Shown: positions 16,843 through 26,601, counted from the stretch's first letter. The stretch is 56,800 nucleotides of DNA from Acidobacteriota bacterium (GCA_028877265.1 JAPPGX010000081.1:1-56800), one strand, 5' to 3'. The notes: generated by a model from the letters alone, not told the origin. Numbers and translations: made by a program.

Positions 16843-18513
16843 TCAGCGGCCGAGGCCGGTCGCCGCGGGCAGCGCGGAACCCCGGTTCGGGCCGGTGAAA
16901 TCGGGCTGCACCTCGGAGTCTGCGAGATCCCAGGCAAGCTGGTACACCAGCCGAACGATCCGTTCCAGCTTTTCGTACTCGATCTTTTCCGGCCGGTCGT
17001 AGATCGTGTGGTAGTCCGGGTGGAGCCCGGTGTGGAAGAAGAGGGCGGGGACGCCGGTCTGCAGGAAGGGCCACTGGTCGCTGCGCCGGAGCAGGTTGGA
17101 GGGGTTGTTGTCGTAGCGCATCTTGAGATCTAGTTCGGCCTCACGGTTCGCCGCCCGCACCATCTCCGTCATCGTGCGGCTGTAGCTGTGGCCGAGGACG
17201 TTCACGGCGTTGGCGTTCGACTCGGCCGTCTGCGGTTCGAGGCCCCGGAAACGTCTCCCGCCCCCGCGCCGGACTTCCTCGTTCCGCCCGATCATGTCCA
17301 TGTTGAGCACCGCGACGGTCCGGTCCAGCGGGTTCAGGGGATTCAGGGTGTAGGCCCAGGCGCCCAGCAGGCCGCGCTCCTCGGAGTTCCAGCCCGCGAG
17401 CAGGATCGAGCGGCGGGGCCGCTCGCCGCGGGCGGCGGCGCGCCCCAGCGCCTCGGCGATCTCGATGAGCGCCACGGTACCGGAGCCGTCGTCGTCGGCG
17501 CCGGGCCAGACGAGATTGCCGTCGGCGCCATCGTGGTCGTAGTGGGCGCAGAGGATGATCCACTCGTCGGGCGCCTCGGCGCCCCGCATCAGCCCGACCA
17601 CGTTGCGGTCCGGCGTGGTGGTCCGGGTGACCGCGGTGGCGAGCCGAACCCGGGTATCGAGCACCAGCGGCGCGCTCATGCCGGCGTCCGCCATCGCGCC
17701 CAGACTCGCCAGGCTGTGGCCGCTGCCCGCCAGCAGGGTCTCGGCCACCCGCGGCGAGATCACCGCCGCCGGGATCTCGACCGATTCCACCCATGCGGCG
17801 AGGGTGATGCGCGGAACCCGCCGGGGCGGGTCCGGCCAGGCGCCGGCCGCGCTGGCCGCAAAGTCGAAGTTGCCGGGGTGCTGGTGGATGTCGCGGACGA
17901 AGAGCACTCCCGCCGCGCCGGCGCCCGCCGCGGCGACCGCCTTCCGGAAGGCCCGGGACGGCTCCGAGGACACGAGCCCGTCGAAGAGACTCGCCGGGTC
18001 CGCCTCCCGGGGCTCGTGGTCGAGGATCAGCGCGATCCGGCCGGAGAAATCGGCGCCCGCCCAGTCATCCCAGCCGTAGGCCGGCGCCTGGATGCCGAAT
18101 CCGGCGAATGCCACGCTTCCCTCGGCTTCCGCGGACGGGGAGAAGCGCTGGGGGTAGAAGCCCTCGCCGAGTTGCACGGTCTGGACGACCCCCCGCCGGA
18201 TCTCCAGCCGGTTCCCGTCATCCAGCGCACTGTGGGCGAGCCGGTAGTCGTGGAAGAAGGAGCCCCCGGGGGGCTCGAGCCCGGCCCTCGCGAAGCGGCT
18301 CGCGACGAACTCCGCGGCCAGGCGGTTCTCCGGAGTCTCGCTGAGCCGGCCCTGCATGCTGTCCGAGGCCAGGAAGAACAGGTCGGCGCGCAGGTCGGCG
18401 GCGGTGATGGATTCCATCTCCGGCGCCCGCGGGGGCTCGCTCTGGCCCGGGGCCGAAGATGCGACGAGCAGCGAAAGCGCGATCAGCGCGCTCCAGCGGG
18501 GATGGCTTCGCAT
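16843..18513 (-). CDS. M28 family zinc aminopeptidase, secreted
   Basis: This 556-residue exported peptidase starts with a signal peptide (ALIALSLLVASSAPGQ). A protease-associated-type insert lies about residues 140-300. The M28 catalytic domain shows the di-zinc ligands and base in order: AHYDHDG, GADDDGSG, NSEERGLLG, NMDMIGR and HPDYHTIYD. The family trims amino acids from the N-terminus of peptides. GGGAGGG sits about 8 bases before ATG 18513. It heads the acetamidase operon and is divergent from a second M28 enzyme at 18583, with only 69 bp between starts. Confidence 0.94.
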   Translation of the reverse strand: MRSHPRWSALIALSLLVASSAPGQSEPPRAPEMESITAADLRADLFFLASDSMQGRLSETPENRLAAEFVASRFARAGLEPPGGSFFHDYRLAHSALDDGNRLEIRRGVVQTVQLGEGFYPQRFSPSAEAEGSVAFAGFGIQAPAYGWDDWAGADFSGRIALILDHEPREADPASLFDGLVSSEPSRAFRKAVAAAGAGAAGVLFVRDIHQHPGNFDFAASAAGAWPDPPRRVPRITLAAWVESVEIPAAVISPRVAETLLAGSGHSLASLGAMADAGMSAPLVLDTRVRLATAVTRTTTPDRNVVGLMRGAEAPDEWIILCAHYDHDGADGNLVWPGADDDGSGTVALIEIAEALGRAAARGERPRRSILLAGWNSEERGLLGAWAYTLNPLNPLDRTVAVLNMDMIGRNEEVRRGGGRRFRGLEPQTAESNANAVNVLGHSYSRTMTEMVRAANREAELDLKMRYDNNPSNLLRRSDQWPFLQTGVPALFFHTGLHPDYHTIYDRPEKIEYEKLERIVRLVYQLAWDLADSEVQPDFTGPNRGSALPAATGLGR

Positions 18514-18582
18514 CGTGATCCCTCCCGAGACGGGCGAGTCTATCCGGGGCCGTTCGGCGCGGGACGGATACGATTTCGCCCC

Positions 18583-20769
18583 ATGAGCCGTACCGCAGTT
18601 CCCACCCTTCTCGTCATCCTCGCCGCTCTCGTGCTTCCGCCGGCAGCGCGGCCGCAGTCAGCCGATCCACCGCGGGGTTTCCTGGCCGGGCAGTGGGAGG
18701 AGCAGCGGCAAATCGAAGAGCGCTTCCGAGCCATCCCCGACCCGGCGCGGATCCGCGAGTACATGGAGTACATGTCCGAGGAGCCCCACATCGGGGGGTT
18801 CGGGCACGGGAGCAAGCGCGTGGCCGACTACGCGCTCGAGAAGTTCCTCTCCTTCGGGCTCGACGCCGCGATCGAGGAAACCGAGGCGCTCATGCCACTC
18901 CCCGTGGAACGGCATGTTGAGGTCCTGGGCCCGGAGCCCTACACCATGCGGCTGGCGGAACTCGGGGTCCCCGAGGACAAGGACTCTTCGGACCCGGGAC
19001 AACTACCCACCTTCAACCCGTATGCGGCGGACGGAGACGTGACCGGAGAAGTCGTCTTCGTCAACTACGGCATTCCCGAGGACTACGAGAAGCTCGCGGA
19101 ACTGGGGATCTCGGTGGAGGGAAAGATCGTGCTGGCCCGCTACGGACGAAGCTGGCGCGGCATCAAGGCCAAGCTGGCCCAGGAGAACGGGGCTCTCGGT
19201 GCGCTGCTCTATTCCGATCCCGAAGAGGACGGCTACTACCAGGGTCTCACCTATCCCGAGGGCCCCTACCGTCCCAAGTGGGGGGTGCAGCGCGGCTCCA
19301 TCATGGACATGCCGGTCCACCCCGGCGATCCCCTGACCCCGGGTTGGGGCGCCAAGGAGGACCGGGAGAAGTTGACTCGCGAGACCGCCCGGACCCTGGT
19401 CAAGATCCCCGTCCTGCCGATCTCCTGGGGCGACGCCCTTCCCATTCTCGAGCAACTCCGTGGCACCGCGTCGCCGAACGACGACTGGAAGGGCGCGCTG
19501 CCGATCACCTACCACATCGGTCCCGGCCCGGTGACCGTCCGGATGCGGACCGCCTACGACTGGCAGGTGCGGCCCATCTACAACGTGGTCGCCCGCATCG
19601 AGGGCTCCACCTACCCCGATGAGTGGATCGTCCACGGCAACCACCACGACGCCTGGTGCAACGGCGCCACCGACCCCATCAGCGGCGCCGTCCAGCTCAT
19701 GGAGACGGCCCGCGGCTTCGGCGAGTTGCTGCAGGCGGGAATCCGTCCCCGGCGCACCGTCGTGTTCGCGCTCTGGGACGCCGAGGAGTGGGGTCTCCTC
19801 GGGTCCACCGAATGGGCGGAGACCCACCGGGCGGACCTCGGTGAGAAAGGCGTGACCTACATCAACACCGACAGCACCGGGAAGGGGTGGCTCAGCATGG
19901 CGGGAAGCCACACCCTCCAGCGCTTCCTCAACGAGGTCGCCCGCGACATCGAGGATCCCGAGCGCGGGGTCAGCGTCTTCGAGGCGGCGCGGGCGCGGCG
20001 GCTCGAGACCGCGGCGAATCCGGACGCCCGCCGCGAGATCGAACAGAGCGACGACCTGCGGCTCGCGGCCCTCGGGTCGGGTTCCGACTACACGGTCTTC
20101 ATCGACCACCTGACGATGGCTTCGCTGAACCTCGGCTTCGGCGGCGACAGCCCGGGCGGGGTCTACCACTCGAACTACGACTCGTTTCACTGGTACCAGA
20201 AGTTCTCCGACAGCGAGTACGTGTTCGGGCGGACGCTCTCTCGGCTGATCGGGACCGCCATCTGGCGGCTCGCGAACGCCGCGATCCTGCCGTTCGGGTT
20301 CACCGATCTGGCCGATGCGATGGCCACCTACGTGGAAGAGATCCGTGAGACCCACGCGGCAATGGAGTCGCCGGAGGACATCGACTTCGATGCCATCGAG
20401 GGTGCGCTCGACGCCCTCCGCGACGCGGGGCAGGGGTACGAGGAAGCGCTTTCCGGACTCACGGACGCTTCCGCCGAGGCGGTGCTCGGGAACGTCCGCG
20501 TCTCCGAACTGAACCAGCTCCTCTATACCTCGGAGCGGCGCCTGGGCTACGAGGAGGGCCTTCCCAACCGGGAGTGGTTCCGCCACCAGGTTTATGCGCC
20601 CGGCTTCTATACGGGCTACGGCGTGAAGACGATCCCCGGCGTCCGCGAGGGCATCGAAGAGGAGGAGTGGGACGCCGCGCGCTTCTACGTGCGGGTGGTG
20701 AGCGAAGCGCTTTCGTCGCTCACGGATCAGGTCCGGGAAGCGGAGCGAATCGTCGCCTCACTCCGTTGA
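18583..20769 (+). CDS. M28 family peptidase, glutamate carboxypeptidase II-like
   Basis: This 728-residue secreted protein has the full glutamate carboxypeptidase II/transferrin-receptor layout: signal peptide (LLVILAALVLPPAARPQ), PA domain (about 130-330), M28 domain and C-terminal TFR dimerisation-type domain (about 580-728). Zinc ligands and base align as His354 (GNHHDAW), Asp364 (TDPISG), Glu401/Glu402 (DAEEWG), Asp430 (NTDST) and His529 (YHSNYD). All active-site positions are present, so it should be an active metallocarboxypeptidase or dipeptidase; substrate is unknown. ATG 18583 directly precedes the signal peptide; the long open frame upstream is antisense to the M28 gene at 16843-18513. 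Confidence 0.94.
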   Translation: MSRTAVPTLLVILAALVLPPAARPQSADPPRGFLAGQWEEQRQIEERFRAIPDPARIREYMEYMSEEPHIGGFGHGSKRVADYALEKFLSFGLDAAIEETEALMPLPVERHVEVLGPEPYTMRLAELGVPEDKDSSDPGQLPTFNPYAADGDVTGEVVFVNYGIPEDYEKLAELGISVEGKIVLARYGRSWRGIKAKLAQENGALGALLYSDPEEDGYYQGLTYPEGPYRPKWGVQRGSIMDMPVHPGDPLTPGWGAKEDREKLTRETARTLVKIPVLPISWGDALPILEQLRGTASPNDDWKGALPITYHIGPGPVTVRMRTAYDWQVRPIYNVVARIEGSTYPDEWIVHGNHHDAWCNGATDPISGAVQLMETARGFGELLQAGIRPRRTVVFALWDAEEWGLLGSTEWAETHRADLGEKGVTYINTDSTGKGWLSMAGSHTLQRFLNEVARDIEDPERGVSVFEAARARRLETAANPDARREIEQSDDLRLAALGSGSDYTVFIDHLTMASLNLGFGGDSPGGVYHSNYDSFHWYQKFSDSEYVFGRTLSRLIGTAIWRLANAAILPFGFTDLADAMATYVEEIRETHAAMESPEDIDFDAIEGALDALRDAGQGYEEALSGLTDASAEAVLGNVRVSELNQLLYTSERRLGYEEGLPNREWFRHQVYAPGFYTGYGVKTIPGVREGIEEEEWDAARFYVRVVSEALSSLTDQVREAERIVASLR

Positions 20770-20776
20770 GAGCGTG

Positions 20777-20796
20777 ACGGGGCCGCCCGGCCCCGT
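20777..20796 (+). terminator. GC-rich hairpin after the GCPII-like gene
   Basis: A perfect 8-bp stem (ACGGGGCC/GGCCCCGT) with a 4-base loop begins 7 bp after the peptidase stop codon. No U-tract follows, as is common in high-GC genomes, so termination is plausible but unproven. It separates the peptidase from the transporter at 20840. Confidence 0.45.
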
Positions 20797-20839
20797 CCCC
20801 CGGCCAACCCCCGAAGGACCCCGCTGAGGACCGCCCTCG

Positions 20840-21817
20840 GTGCGAAAATTGCTCGCCTTCGCCGCCGTCTACCTGATCTGGGGTTCCACCTATCTCGCGA
20901 TCGGCGTCGGCGTGCGGGACATCCCGCCGTTCCTGATGGCCGGTGTCCGCTTCTTCACCGCCGGGGCGATCCTCTTCCTCTTCGCCAGGCGGGGCGAGGC
21001 GCCGCTCACCCGGCGGGAGTGGGCGGAGGCCGCGCTGGCAGGCCTGCTGTTCTTCACCGCCGCCCACGGGCTCGGCCACTGGGCGCAGGTCCGCATCCCG
21101 TCAGGAGCGGCGGCGGTCCTGGTGGCCACCGTGGTTTTCTGGATCGCCGGGCTCGACGCCGCGTTCGTGGCCCGGAGGCGTCCCTCCCTGGTTGCCATTC
21201 TCTGCACGGTCACCGGTTTTTCGGGAGTCGTGGTGCTGGTCGCGCCCTGGCGCTCGGAGGCGGTGCTCGACCCGGCGGGCGTCATCGCAATGTTGCTCGG
21301 GCCGATCGCCTGGGCCACGGCCAGCCTGTGGTCACGCCGACCTTCCATGCCGCGCTGCCTCCCGCTCTCCGCCGGGGCCCAGATGCTGGTGGGCGGCGCC
21401 GCGCTGCTGCTCCTGGGGACCGTCTCGGGTCAGTGGAGTCAGGTCAGCCTCGCCGACATCGGCGCGCCGGCGTTCGCGGCGCTCCTCTACCTCGTGGTCT
21501 TCGGCTCCATCGTGGCCTTCGTGGCCTATACCTGGCTCCTCGCGCATGTGGAACCGGCGCTCGCCGCCACCTACGCGTTCGTGAACCCGTTGATCGCGGT
21601 CGTGCTCGGCGGATTGATCCTGGGTGAGGACCTCTCACCGCGCATCTGGTTGGCGCTCGCCCTGATCGTGGTGCCGGTAGCGCTCCTGCAGTGGAACGAG
21701 ACGCGCACCCGCCCCGCGCTCGCCGCCGGCGTGGGACGCCCGCCCGCCCCTCCGTCCCGGGGCCTGCTGCACGCCGCGGACAGGGCCGGCCGCCCCCGCC
21801 GCCCGGGCTTCCGGTAG
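20840..21817 (+). CDS. EamA/DMT family transporter
   Basis: This inner-membrane protein of 325 residues has about ten hydrophobic helices in two EamA repeats. The first repeat begins FAAVYLIWGSTYLAIGVGVR and the second contains VVFGSIVAFVAYTWLLAHVEP and FVNPLIAVVLGGLILGE, both hallmarks of the YedA/RhaT-like drug/metabolite transporter group. Members usually export amino acids or metabolites; specificity cannot be assigned. GTG 20840 begins right before the first helix. The C-terminal ~40 residues are proline/arginine-rich and not typical of the family. Confidence 0.92.
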   Translation: MRKLLAFAAVYLIWGSTYLAIGVGVRDIPPFLMAGVRFFTAGAILFLFARRGEAPLTRREWAEAALAGLLFFTAAHGLGHWAQVRIPSGAAAVLVATVVFWIAGLDAAFVARRRPSLVAILCTVTGFSGVVVLVAPWRSEAVLDPAGVIAMLLGPIAWATASLWSRRPSMPRCLPLSAGAQMLVGGAALLLLGTVSGQWSQVSLADIGAPAFAALLYLVVFGSIVAFVAYTWLLAHVEPALAATYAFVNPLIAVVLGGLILGEDLSPRIWLALALIVVPVALLQWNETRTRPALAAGVGRPPAPPSRGLLHAADRAGRPRRPGFR

Positions 21818-21843
21818 TCCGGGATCACCAAGGAACCAAGCCC

Positions 21844-22905
21844 TCAGAACGCCAGGGGGCGGAAATCGGGAACCAGGCCCGCTTCCACGAGGACGATCCA
21901 GTCCAGCAGGCGTTCCTCCCCCTCTGGCCAGAGGTCGAGGCACAGCTCGAGGTACTGCAGCACGGTCGCTGATTCCCCGCGCTGGAGCAACGCCTTCGCG
22001 AGGCTCATGTCGGGACCTCCGGACCTTTCGATCCGCAGCCGCCCGGTGCGGCCGGCGGCGAGGAGTCGGGTCCGGGCCTCTTCGAGGTCGTTCGGGCCCA
22101 GGGCGAGGTGACCCAGGACGAGGTTGCCGTAGTGAAGGAGATCTCCCCGATCTCGACGGTTGGGCCCGGCATCGAGCATCGCCAGCGCATGGGTCCGGGC
22201 CTTTTGGTGTTCGCCCGCGGCGAAAGCGGCCAGCGCGAGGTCCGGCAGCAGATCGACGCGGTCCGCCGCGCCGGAGAGATCGTGGGCGCGTTCGAAGTGG
22301 ACGAGTGCACGGGCGGCGCCCGCCGGATCGCGTCCTTCCGGAAAGCGCCGGGCTTCGCGCCATTCCAGTTCGGCCAGTTCCCGCGCCCACTCCGGGTTGG
22401 ATGGTTCGAGATCTTCCGCGCGTTGCAACAGTCCGGCGGCGAAGGCTCTTTCGCTCGGGGCGTGGAAGCCGGCGGCATGGCGGAGAATCGCGACGTTGTC
22501 CGGTTCCTCCCGAACGAGGCGTTGCCACGTCCGTTTCGCCTCCAGGTAGCCGTCGGCGTCGAACATCGGAGAGACGCGAGCGGGCCGGCTGTCCAGCACT
22601 TCGGACTCGGGCGCGTTCCGGATGAACCACAGGACGTGCTCCGTGTGCCGGCGCGGATTGGCGCGGCGACCGGCGTGGTAGTAGCCCACGAGCTGCGCCC
22701 GCGCGGTGAGGTCCTGCGGGTTGTCCAAGAGCCGGCGTTCGAGTGCCGCGGCCTCCGCAGCGCTCAGGTTTCGGCCTTTCCCCGCCTCCCGGCTCAGGTC
22801 TTGAGGCCATGCCGGCGCCGCCGTGACGATCCCGGTCGCCAGGGCGAAGGCCAGGAGGAACGCGCAGCCGGACGGAACGAGCCTCACGCCCGAGACGCCG
22901 GCCAT
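21844..22905 (-). CDS. Secreted TPR-like protein, paralogue 2
   Basis: This 353-residue exported protein has a hydrophobic signal segment (residues ~13-30) and then helical TPR-like repeats. It is a clear paralogue of the upstream protein at 22914-23948: both carry NLSAAEAAALERRL or close variants, ARAQLxGYY, WFIRNAPExEVL, ILRHAA or FLRHAA, EPxxxEWAREL, HYGNLVLG and a C-terminal LARxLLxRGE-type block. ATG 22905 starts 8 bp after the upstream stop, so the pair is one operon. Similar proteins are common in Acidobacteriota but have no known function. A periplasmic scaffold or adaptor role is a guess from the TPR fold. Confidence 0.8.
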   Translation of the reverse strand: MAGVSGVRLVPSGCAFLLAFALATGIVTAAPAWPQDLSREAGKGRNLSAAEAAALERRLLDNPQDLTARAQLVGYYHAGRRANPRRHTEHVLWFIRNAPESEVLDSRPARVSPMFDADGYLEAKRTWQRLVREEPDNVAILRHAAGFHAPSERAFAAGLLQRAEDLEPSNPEWARELAELEWREARRFPEGRDPAGAARALVHFERAHDLSGAADRVDLLPDLALAAFAAGEHQKARTHALAMLDAGPNRRDRGDLLHYGNLVLGHLALGPNDLEEARTRLLAAGRTGRLRIERSGGPDMSLAKALLQRGESATVLQYLELCLDLWPEGEERLLDWIVLVEAGLVPDFRPLAF

Positions 22906-22913
22906 CGGGTCCG

Positions 22914-23948
22914 TCAGAATCTCAGATGACGGCCGAAGTCGGGCGTCCGGCCCCCTTCGATGAGCGCGATCCAATTCTTCAGGCTGTCCTGGCCCATCTC
23001 CCAGAACTCCAGGCACAGCGCAAGGTATCGCAGCACCGTCTGCGTTTCTCCCCGTTCGAGCAGATCCCTGGCGAGGGCCATGTCGGGACCGAAGGAGTTC
23101 AACTGGGGGGACCCCGGCGTGCGGCCGGCGGCGAGCAGGTACTGACCCGCACCCCGGAGGTCGCCGTCCGCCAGCGCGATCCTGCCCAGCACCAGGTTCC
23201 CGTAGTGAACCCGATTGCCCCGGTTCCAGCCGTCCGGGATGTCCGCCAACATCGTCTCCGCGTAGATGCGGGCCTTGTCCATGTCGCCGACCACGAACGC
23301 CGCCATCCCCAGGTCCGCGAGGAGCGATCCGCGGCCGGACGCCCCGGACAGCTCATAGGCGCGCTCGAAGTCCGCGAGAGCGCGCCCGGCCAGCGCCGCG
23401 TCCCAACCCTCGGGGAACTGTCGTGCTTCCCGCCAGTGAATCTGACCCAGTTCCCGGGCCCACTCGGCACTCGTGGGTTCGACGTCCTCCGCCCGCTCCA
23501 GGAGTTCGGCGGACAACGCCTCATCAGACAGGGTGAAAAAGGCGGCCGCGTGCCGCAGGAAGGTGACGTTCCGCGGTTCGCTTCCGATCTGCTCCAGCCA
23601 GGCTTCTTTCGCTGCCGCGAAGCCTTCCGGGTCCAGCACGGGCATGATGTGTGCTTCGGGTCCTTCCAGCACCTCCGCCTCCGGCGCGTTCCGGATGAAC
23701 CACACGACGTGTCCGGCTTTTCGGGAGGGATCGGTCCGGTGGTGCCGAAAGTAGTACCCCAGGAGCTGCGCCCGCGCGTTCAGGTCTTCCGGGTTCGCCG
23801 CGAGGCGCCGTTCCAGTGCGGCCGCCTCCGCCGCCGTGAGATCCCAACCCTTGTGCGCCTCCCGCCGCAGGTCCTCCGTGAGGCCCGGTGATCCGAACCA
23901 CAGAAGCGCCGCGAGAGCGGCGAAAAGAAACAGACGGTGAACCGGCAT
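22914..23948 (-). CDS. Secreted TPR-like protein, paralogue 1
   Basis: This 344-residue exported protein starts at ATG 23948, preceded by GGAGG about 8 bases upstream, and has the signal segment LFLFAALAALLWFG. Its helical repeats include WDLTAAEAAALERRL, ARAQLLGYYFRHH, VVWFIRNAPEAEVL and EWARELGQIHWREAR, matching its neighbour at 21844-22905 block by block. The frame could be opened further upstream, but that would precede the signal peptide and overlap the divergent TonB-receptor promoter region (23949-24060). Function is unknown; the shared WFIRNAPE block looks like a family signature. Confidence 0.82.
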   Translation of the reverse strand: MPVHRLFLFAALAALLWFGSPGLTEDLRREAHKGWDLTAAEAAALERRLAANPEDLNARAQLLGYYFRHHRTDPSRKAGHVVWFIRNAPEAEVLEGPEAHIMPVLDPEGFAAAKEAWLEQIGSEPRNVTFLRHAAAFFTLSDEALSAELLERAEDVEPTSAEWARELGQIHWREARQFPEGWDAALAGRALADFERAYELSGASGRGSLLADLGMAAFVVGDMDKARIYAETMLADIPDGWNRGNRVHYGNLVLGRIALADGDLRGAGQYLLAAGRTPGSPQLNSFGPDMALARDLLERGETQTVLRYLALCLEFWEMGQDSLKNWIALIEGGRTPDFGRHLRF

Positions 23949-24060
23949 GGCGCGCCTCCGGGAGGGGGTTGCGAAAGGAAAGCAAGCAAACGACGAGCCA
24001 TCCGCAACCGCCAGCGTGCCCCGTTGGAGAGTCCGGGCACGGGCTAAGCTGCCGGCGCGA

Positions 24061-26532
24061 ATGAGCCGAGCCTGCGCTGTTCTCGTGCTCGGATGGCTGG
24101 CCGCCACGGTTCCGGGCAGCGCCGCTGCTGCCACGGCTGCACCCGCTCAGGCAGCGCAGCGACCCGATGTGGAGTCGCGCGAGATCACCGGCCGGGTCGT
24201 GGACAGCGTGACCGGAGAACCGGTCGCCGGCGCGACGGTCGCCGCGGGCGGCAGGAGCGCCACTACTCGGGAGGACGGCTCCTTCGAGCTTCCCGTCGCC
24301 GCGACGACGCGCGCCGTGTCCGCCGCGGCCCCGGGATACTTCGACAACGCGGTGCCCCTTCCGGACGAAGGCCCGATCCTGATCGAGCTCCTCCCGCGGA
24401 CGTTCGAGGAAGAAGCCGTCGAGGTGACCGCGGAGGCGCCCGAACTGGAACGTCCCGCCGCCACCCGGGTGGCGCCCGAGGAGGTCCTGGAGACAGCCGG
24501 CACGGTCGACAACATCTTCCGGGCGCTGGCGACGCTGCCGGGAGTGACGCCCACCACGGACTTCGGCAGCTTCCTCTCGGTGCGCGGCGGCACCCCGGAC
24601 CAGAACCTGACGCTGATGGACGGGGTGGAGATCCACAACCCCTACCGGCTCTTCGGGCTGGTGAGCGCCTTCAACCCGGAGACCGTCTCCGATTTCTCGC
24701 TGGCCGCCGGCGGCTTCGGCGCCCAGTACGGGGATCGCCTCTCCTCGCTGCTCGTGGTACGCAACCGGCCCGGCGAGCGCGCCTTCGGAGGCACCTCGTC
24801 GCTGAGCATCACCGACGGCAACCTGGTGTTCGAGGGGCCGCTCCCCGCCGGCGGCTCGTGGCTAGCCACCGCCCGGCGGACCTACTACGACGTGATCGTC
24901 GGCAGGGTGCTGGACCAGGACTTTCCCTCGTTCGAGGACTTCCAGCTACGGGCGGACTGGGAGTTCGGGCCGGGACACCGGCTGTCGCTCGTCGGGCTCT
25001 CGAGCCGGGAGGACACGGACTTCAACTTCACCGAGGACGAGGGCCCGGAGGCCGGCGAGCGGGTGGACTTCCTCGGGGACATTGGCAACGAGCTCGGTGC
25101 GGCCCGTTTCGACGCGCTGCTCTCGGAGCGGGTGACCGCCACCACGATCCTCTCCTGGTACCGGAACACCGAGGTGCTGGACTTCGACGCCGAGATCTTC
25201 ACCGAGAACCGGGTGGTGAACGTCGAGGATCCCGAGCGGCGCGACCTGCCCACCCGCATCGCGTTCGAGCGCGAGCGGGCGGTGCGCGACCTCTCCCTGC
25301 GGCAGGAGATCGGCATCCAGTTCGGCGCGCGGCACTTCCTGGAGACCGGCTTCGAACTCCACGGACTCGAGTCGTCGCTCGACCAGGTGATCCAGGGTCC
25401 CCGGAACGAGAGTGCGGCTAACCCGAGCAGCATCCAGGGCGGAGCGGCGTTGCCGGACCTGCTGGTCTCCGAGCATTCCGGCGTCCGCGGCGGCGCCTGG
25501 GTGCAGGACGCCTACCGGGTGACGGACCACTTCACCGTGGAGCCGGGGCTGCGCCTCGACTGGAGCACCCTGAACGGCCGGGCCACCCTCTCGCCGCGGT
25601 TCGCGGCGAGCTGGAACCTCGGGGCCGGGCTCCAGGCGCGCGCGGCGGGCGGGCTCTACACCCAGAGCCCGGGGTGGGAGAAGCTCGTCTCCTCCGACTA
25701 CCTCCTCGACCTGAACGCCATCGGGGACCTCTTCCACGAACGGGCGGTGCATGCCGTCGTGGGACTGGAGAAGGAGCTGCCGGGCGGGACCCGACTCCGC
25801 GTCGAGGGCTACTGGAAGCGCTTCGACGACCTGCTGGTGGGGCGGCTGGAGACCGAGGCGGAACGAATGCGCCGGCTCGCCGACTACGACTTCCCGGCGG
25901 AGCTCGCGGGCAGCGTGCCGGAGGGCGCCCGGATCACCATCAACCCGGTCAACGAGGGCGCCGGCGTCGCGCGCGGTCTGGACGTGTACATGGAGCGGCT
26001 CGATCCCGCGGCGCGGGTTGCCGGATGGGTCTCCTACTCCTACGGCCGGGCCGAGCGCGAGACCTACGGGCAGCGCTACCCGTTCGAGTACGACCGGCCG
26101 CACGCGCTGAACGTGGTGGGCCGCATCGGCATCACCGAGTCGTGGAGCCTCGCCGCGACCGGGCGGCTGGCGAGCGGGTTCCCGTACACCCCGGCGGTCG
26201 GGGTGCGCGTCGCCGCCGTCGAGGATGACCACGGGCGGCTGGTGCCGGAGACCGACGACAACGGGAACCTCGCCTACGCTGCCGATCTCGGCGGGCTCGA
26301 CAACCTGCAGCGGGCGCGGCTCCCGCTCTACGCCCGGCTCGATCTCCGGCTCACCTACCGCCGCGGCCGCTGGTCGGCCTACGCCGAGGTGATCAACGCC
26401 CTGAACCGGCAGAACGGGGTGGCGATCGAAACCGAGGTGGTGGCGAATCCCGGCGGCGTTCCCACGGTCGAGGAAATCCCCAGCTTCGGGTTTCCCCGGG
26501 TCCCGACCGTGGGAGTCCGCGTACGGTTTTAA
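24061..26532 (+). CDS. TonB-dependent outer-membrane receptor with carboxypeptidase-regulatory domain
   Basis: This 823-residue protein has a signal peptide (VLVLGWLAATVPGSAAAA), then a carboxypeptidase-regulatory-like Ig domain (ITGRVVDSVTGEPVAGATV, about 43-120). A plug domain follows (about 145-240; LSVRGGTPDQNLTLMDGVEI), then a 22-strand-type barrel to the C-terminus, which ends in aromatic PTVGVRVRF as expected for an outer-membrane protein. This layout is SusC-like and typical of Acidobacteriota and Bacteroidota. No SusD partner follows, so it may be a CarboxypepD_reg receptor of the solitary type. ATG 24061 lies directly before the signal peptide. The ligand is unknown; nearby peptidases make peptides plausible. 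Confidence 0.93.
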   Translation: MSRACAVLVLGWLAATVPGSAAAATAAPAQAAQRPDVESREITGRVVDSVTGEPVAGATVAAGGRSATTREDGSFELPVAATTRAVSAAAPGYFDNAVPLPDEGPILIELLPRTFEEEAVEVTAEAPELERPAATRVAPEEVLETAGTVDNIFRALATLPGVTPTTDFGSFLSVRGGTPDQNLTLMDGVEIHNPYRLFGLVSAFNPETVSDFSLAAGGFGAQYGDRLSSLLVVRNRPGERAFGGTSSLSITDGNLVFEGPLPAGGSWLATARRTYYDVIVGRVLDQDFPSFEDFQLRADWEFGPGHRLSLVGLSSREDTDFNFTEDEGPEAGERVDFLGDIGNELGAARFDALLSERVTATTILSWYRNTEVLDFDAEIFTENRVVNVEDPERRDLPTRIAFERERAVRDLSLRQEIGIQFGARHFLETGFELHGLESSLDQVIQGPRNESAANPSSIQGGAALPDLLVSEHSGVRGGAWVQDAYRVTDHFTVEPGLRLDWSTLNGRATLSPRFAASWNLGAGLQARAAGGLYTQSPGWEKLVSSDYLLDLNAIGDLFHERAVHAVVGLEKELPGGTRLRVEGYWKRFDDLLVGRLETEAERMRRLADYDFPAELAGSVPEGARITINPVNEGAGVARGLDVYMERLDPAARVAGWVSYSYGRAERETYGQRYPFEYDRPHALNVVGRIGITESWSLAATGRLASGFPYTPAVGVRVAAVEDDHGRLVPETDDNGNLAYAADLGGLDNLQRARLPLYARLDLRLTYRRGRWSAYAEVINALNRQNGVAIETEVVANPGGVPTVEEIPSFGFPRVPTVGVRVRF

Positions 26533-26601
26533 CAGCGCGTGGTGGAACTGGCGTGAGCACCGAGAACGGCGAGGCACCCGGCTGACAAGGCGCGTGAGGG
26601 A

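Noticed and set aside
17188-18582. Long plus-strand open frame upstream of the GCPII-like gene
   Set aside because: It is antisense to the M28 gene at 16843-18513, has no domain and is arginine/glycine-rich; the real gene starts at ATG 18583 before the signal peptide.
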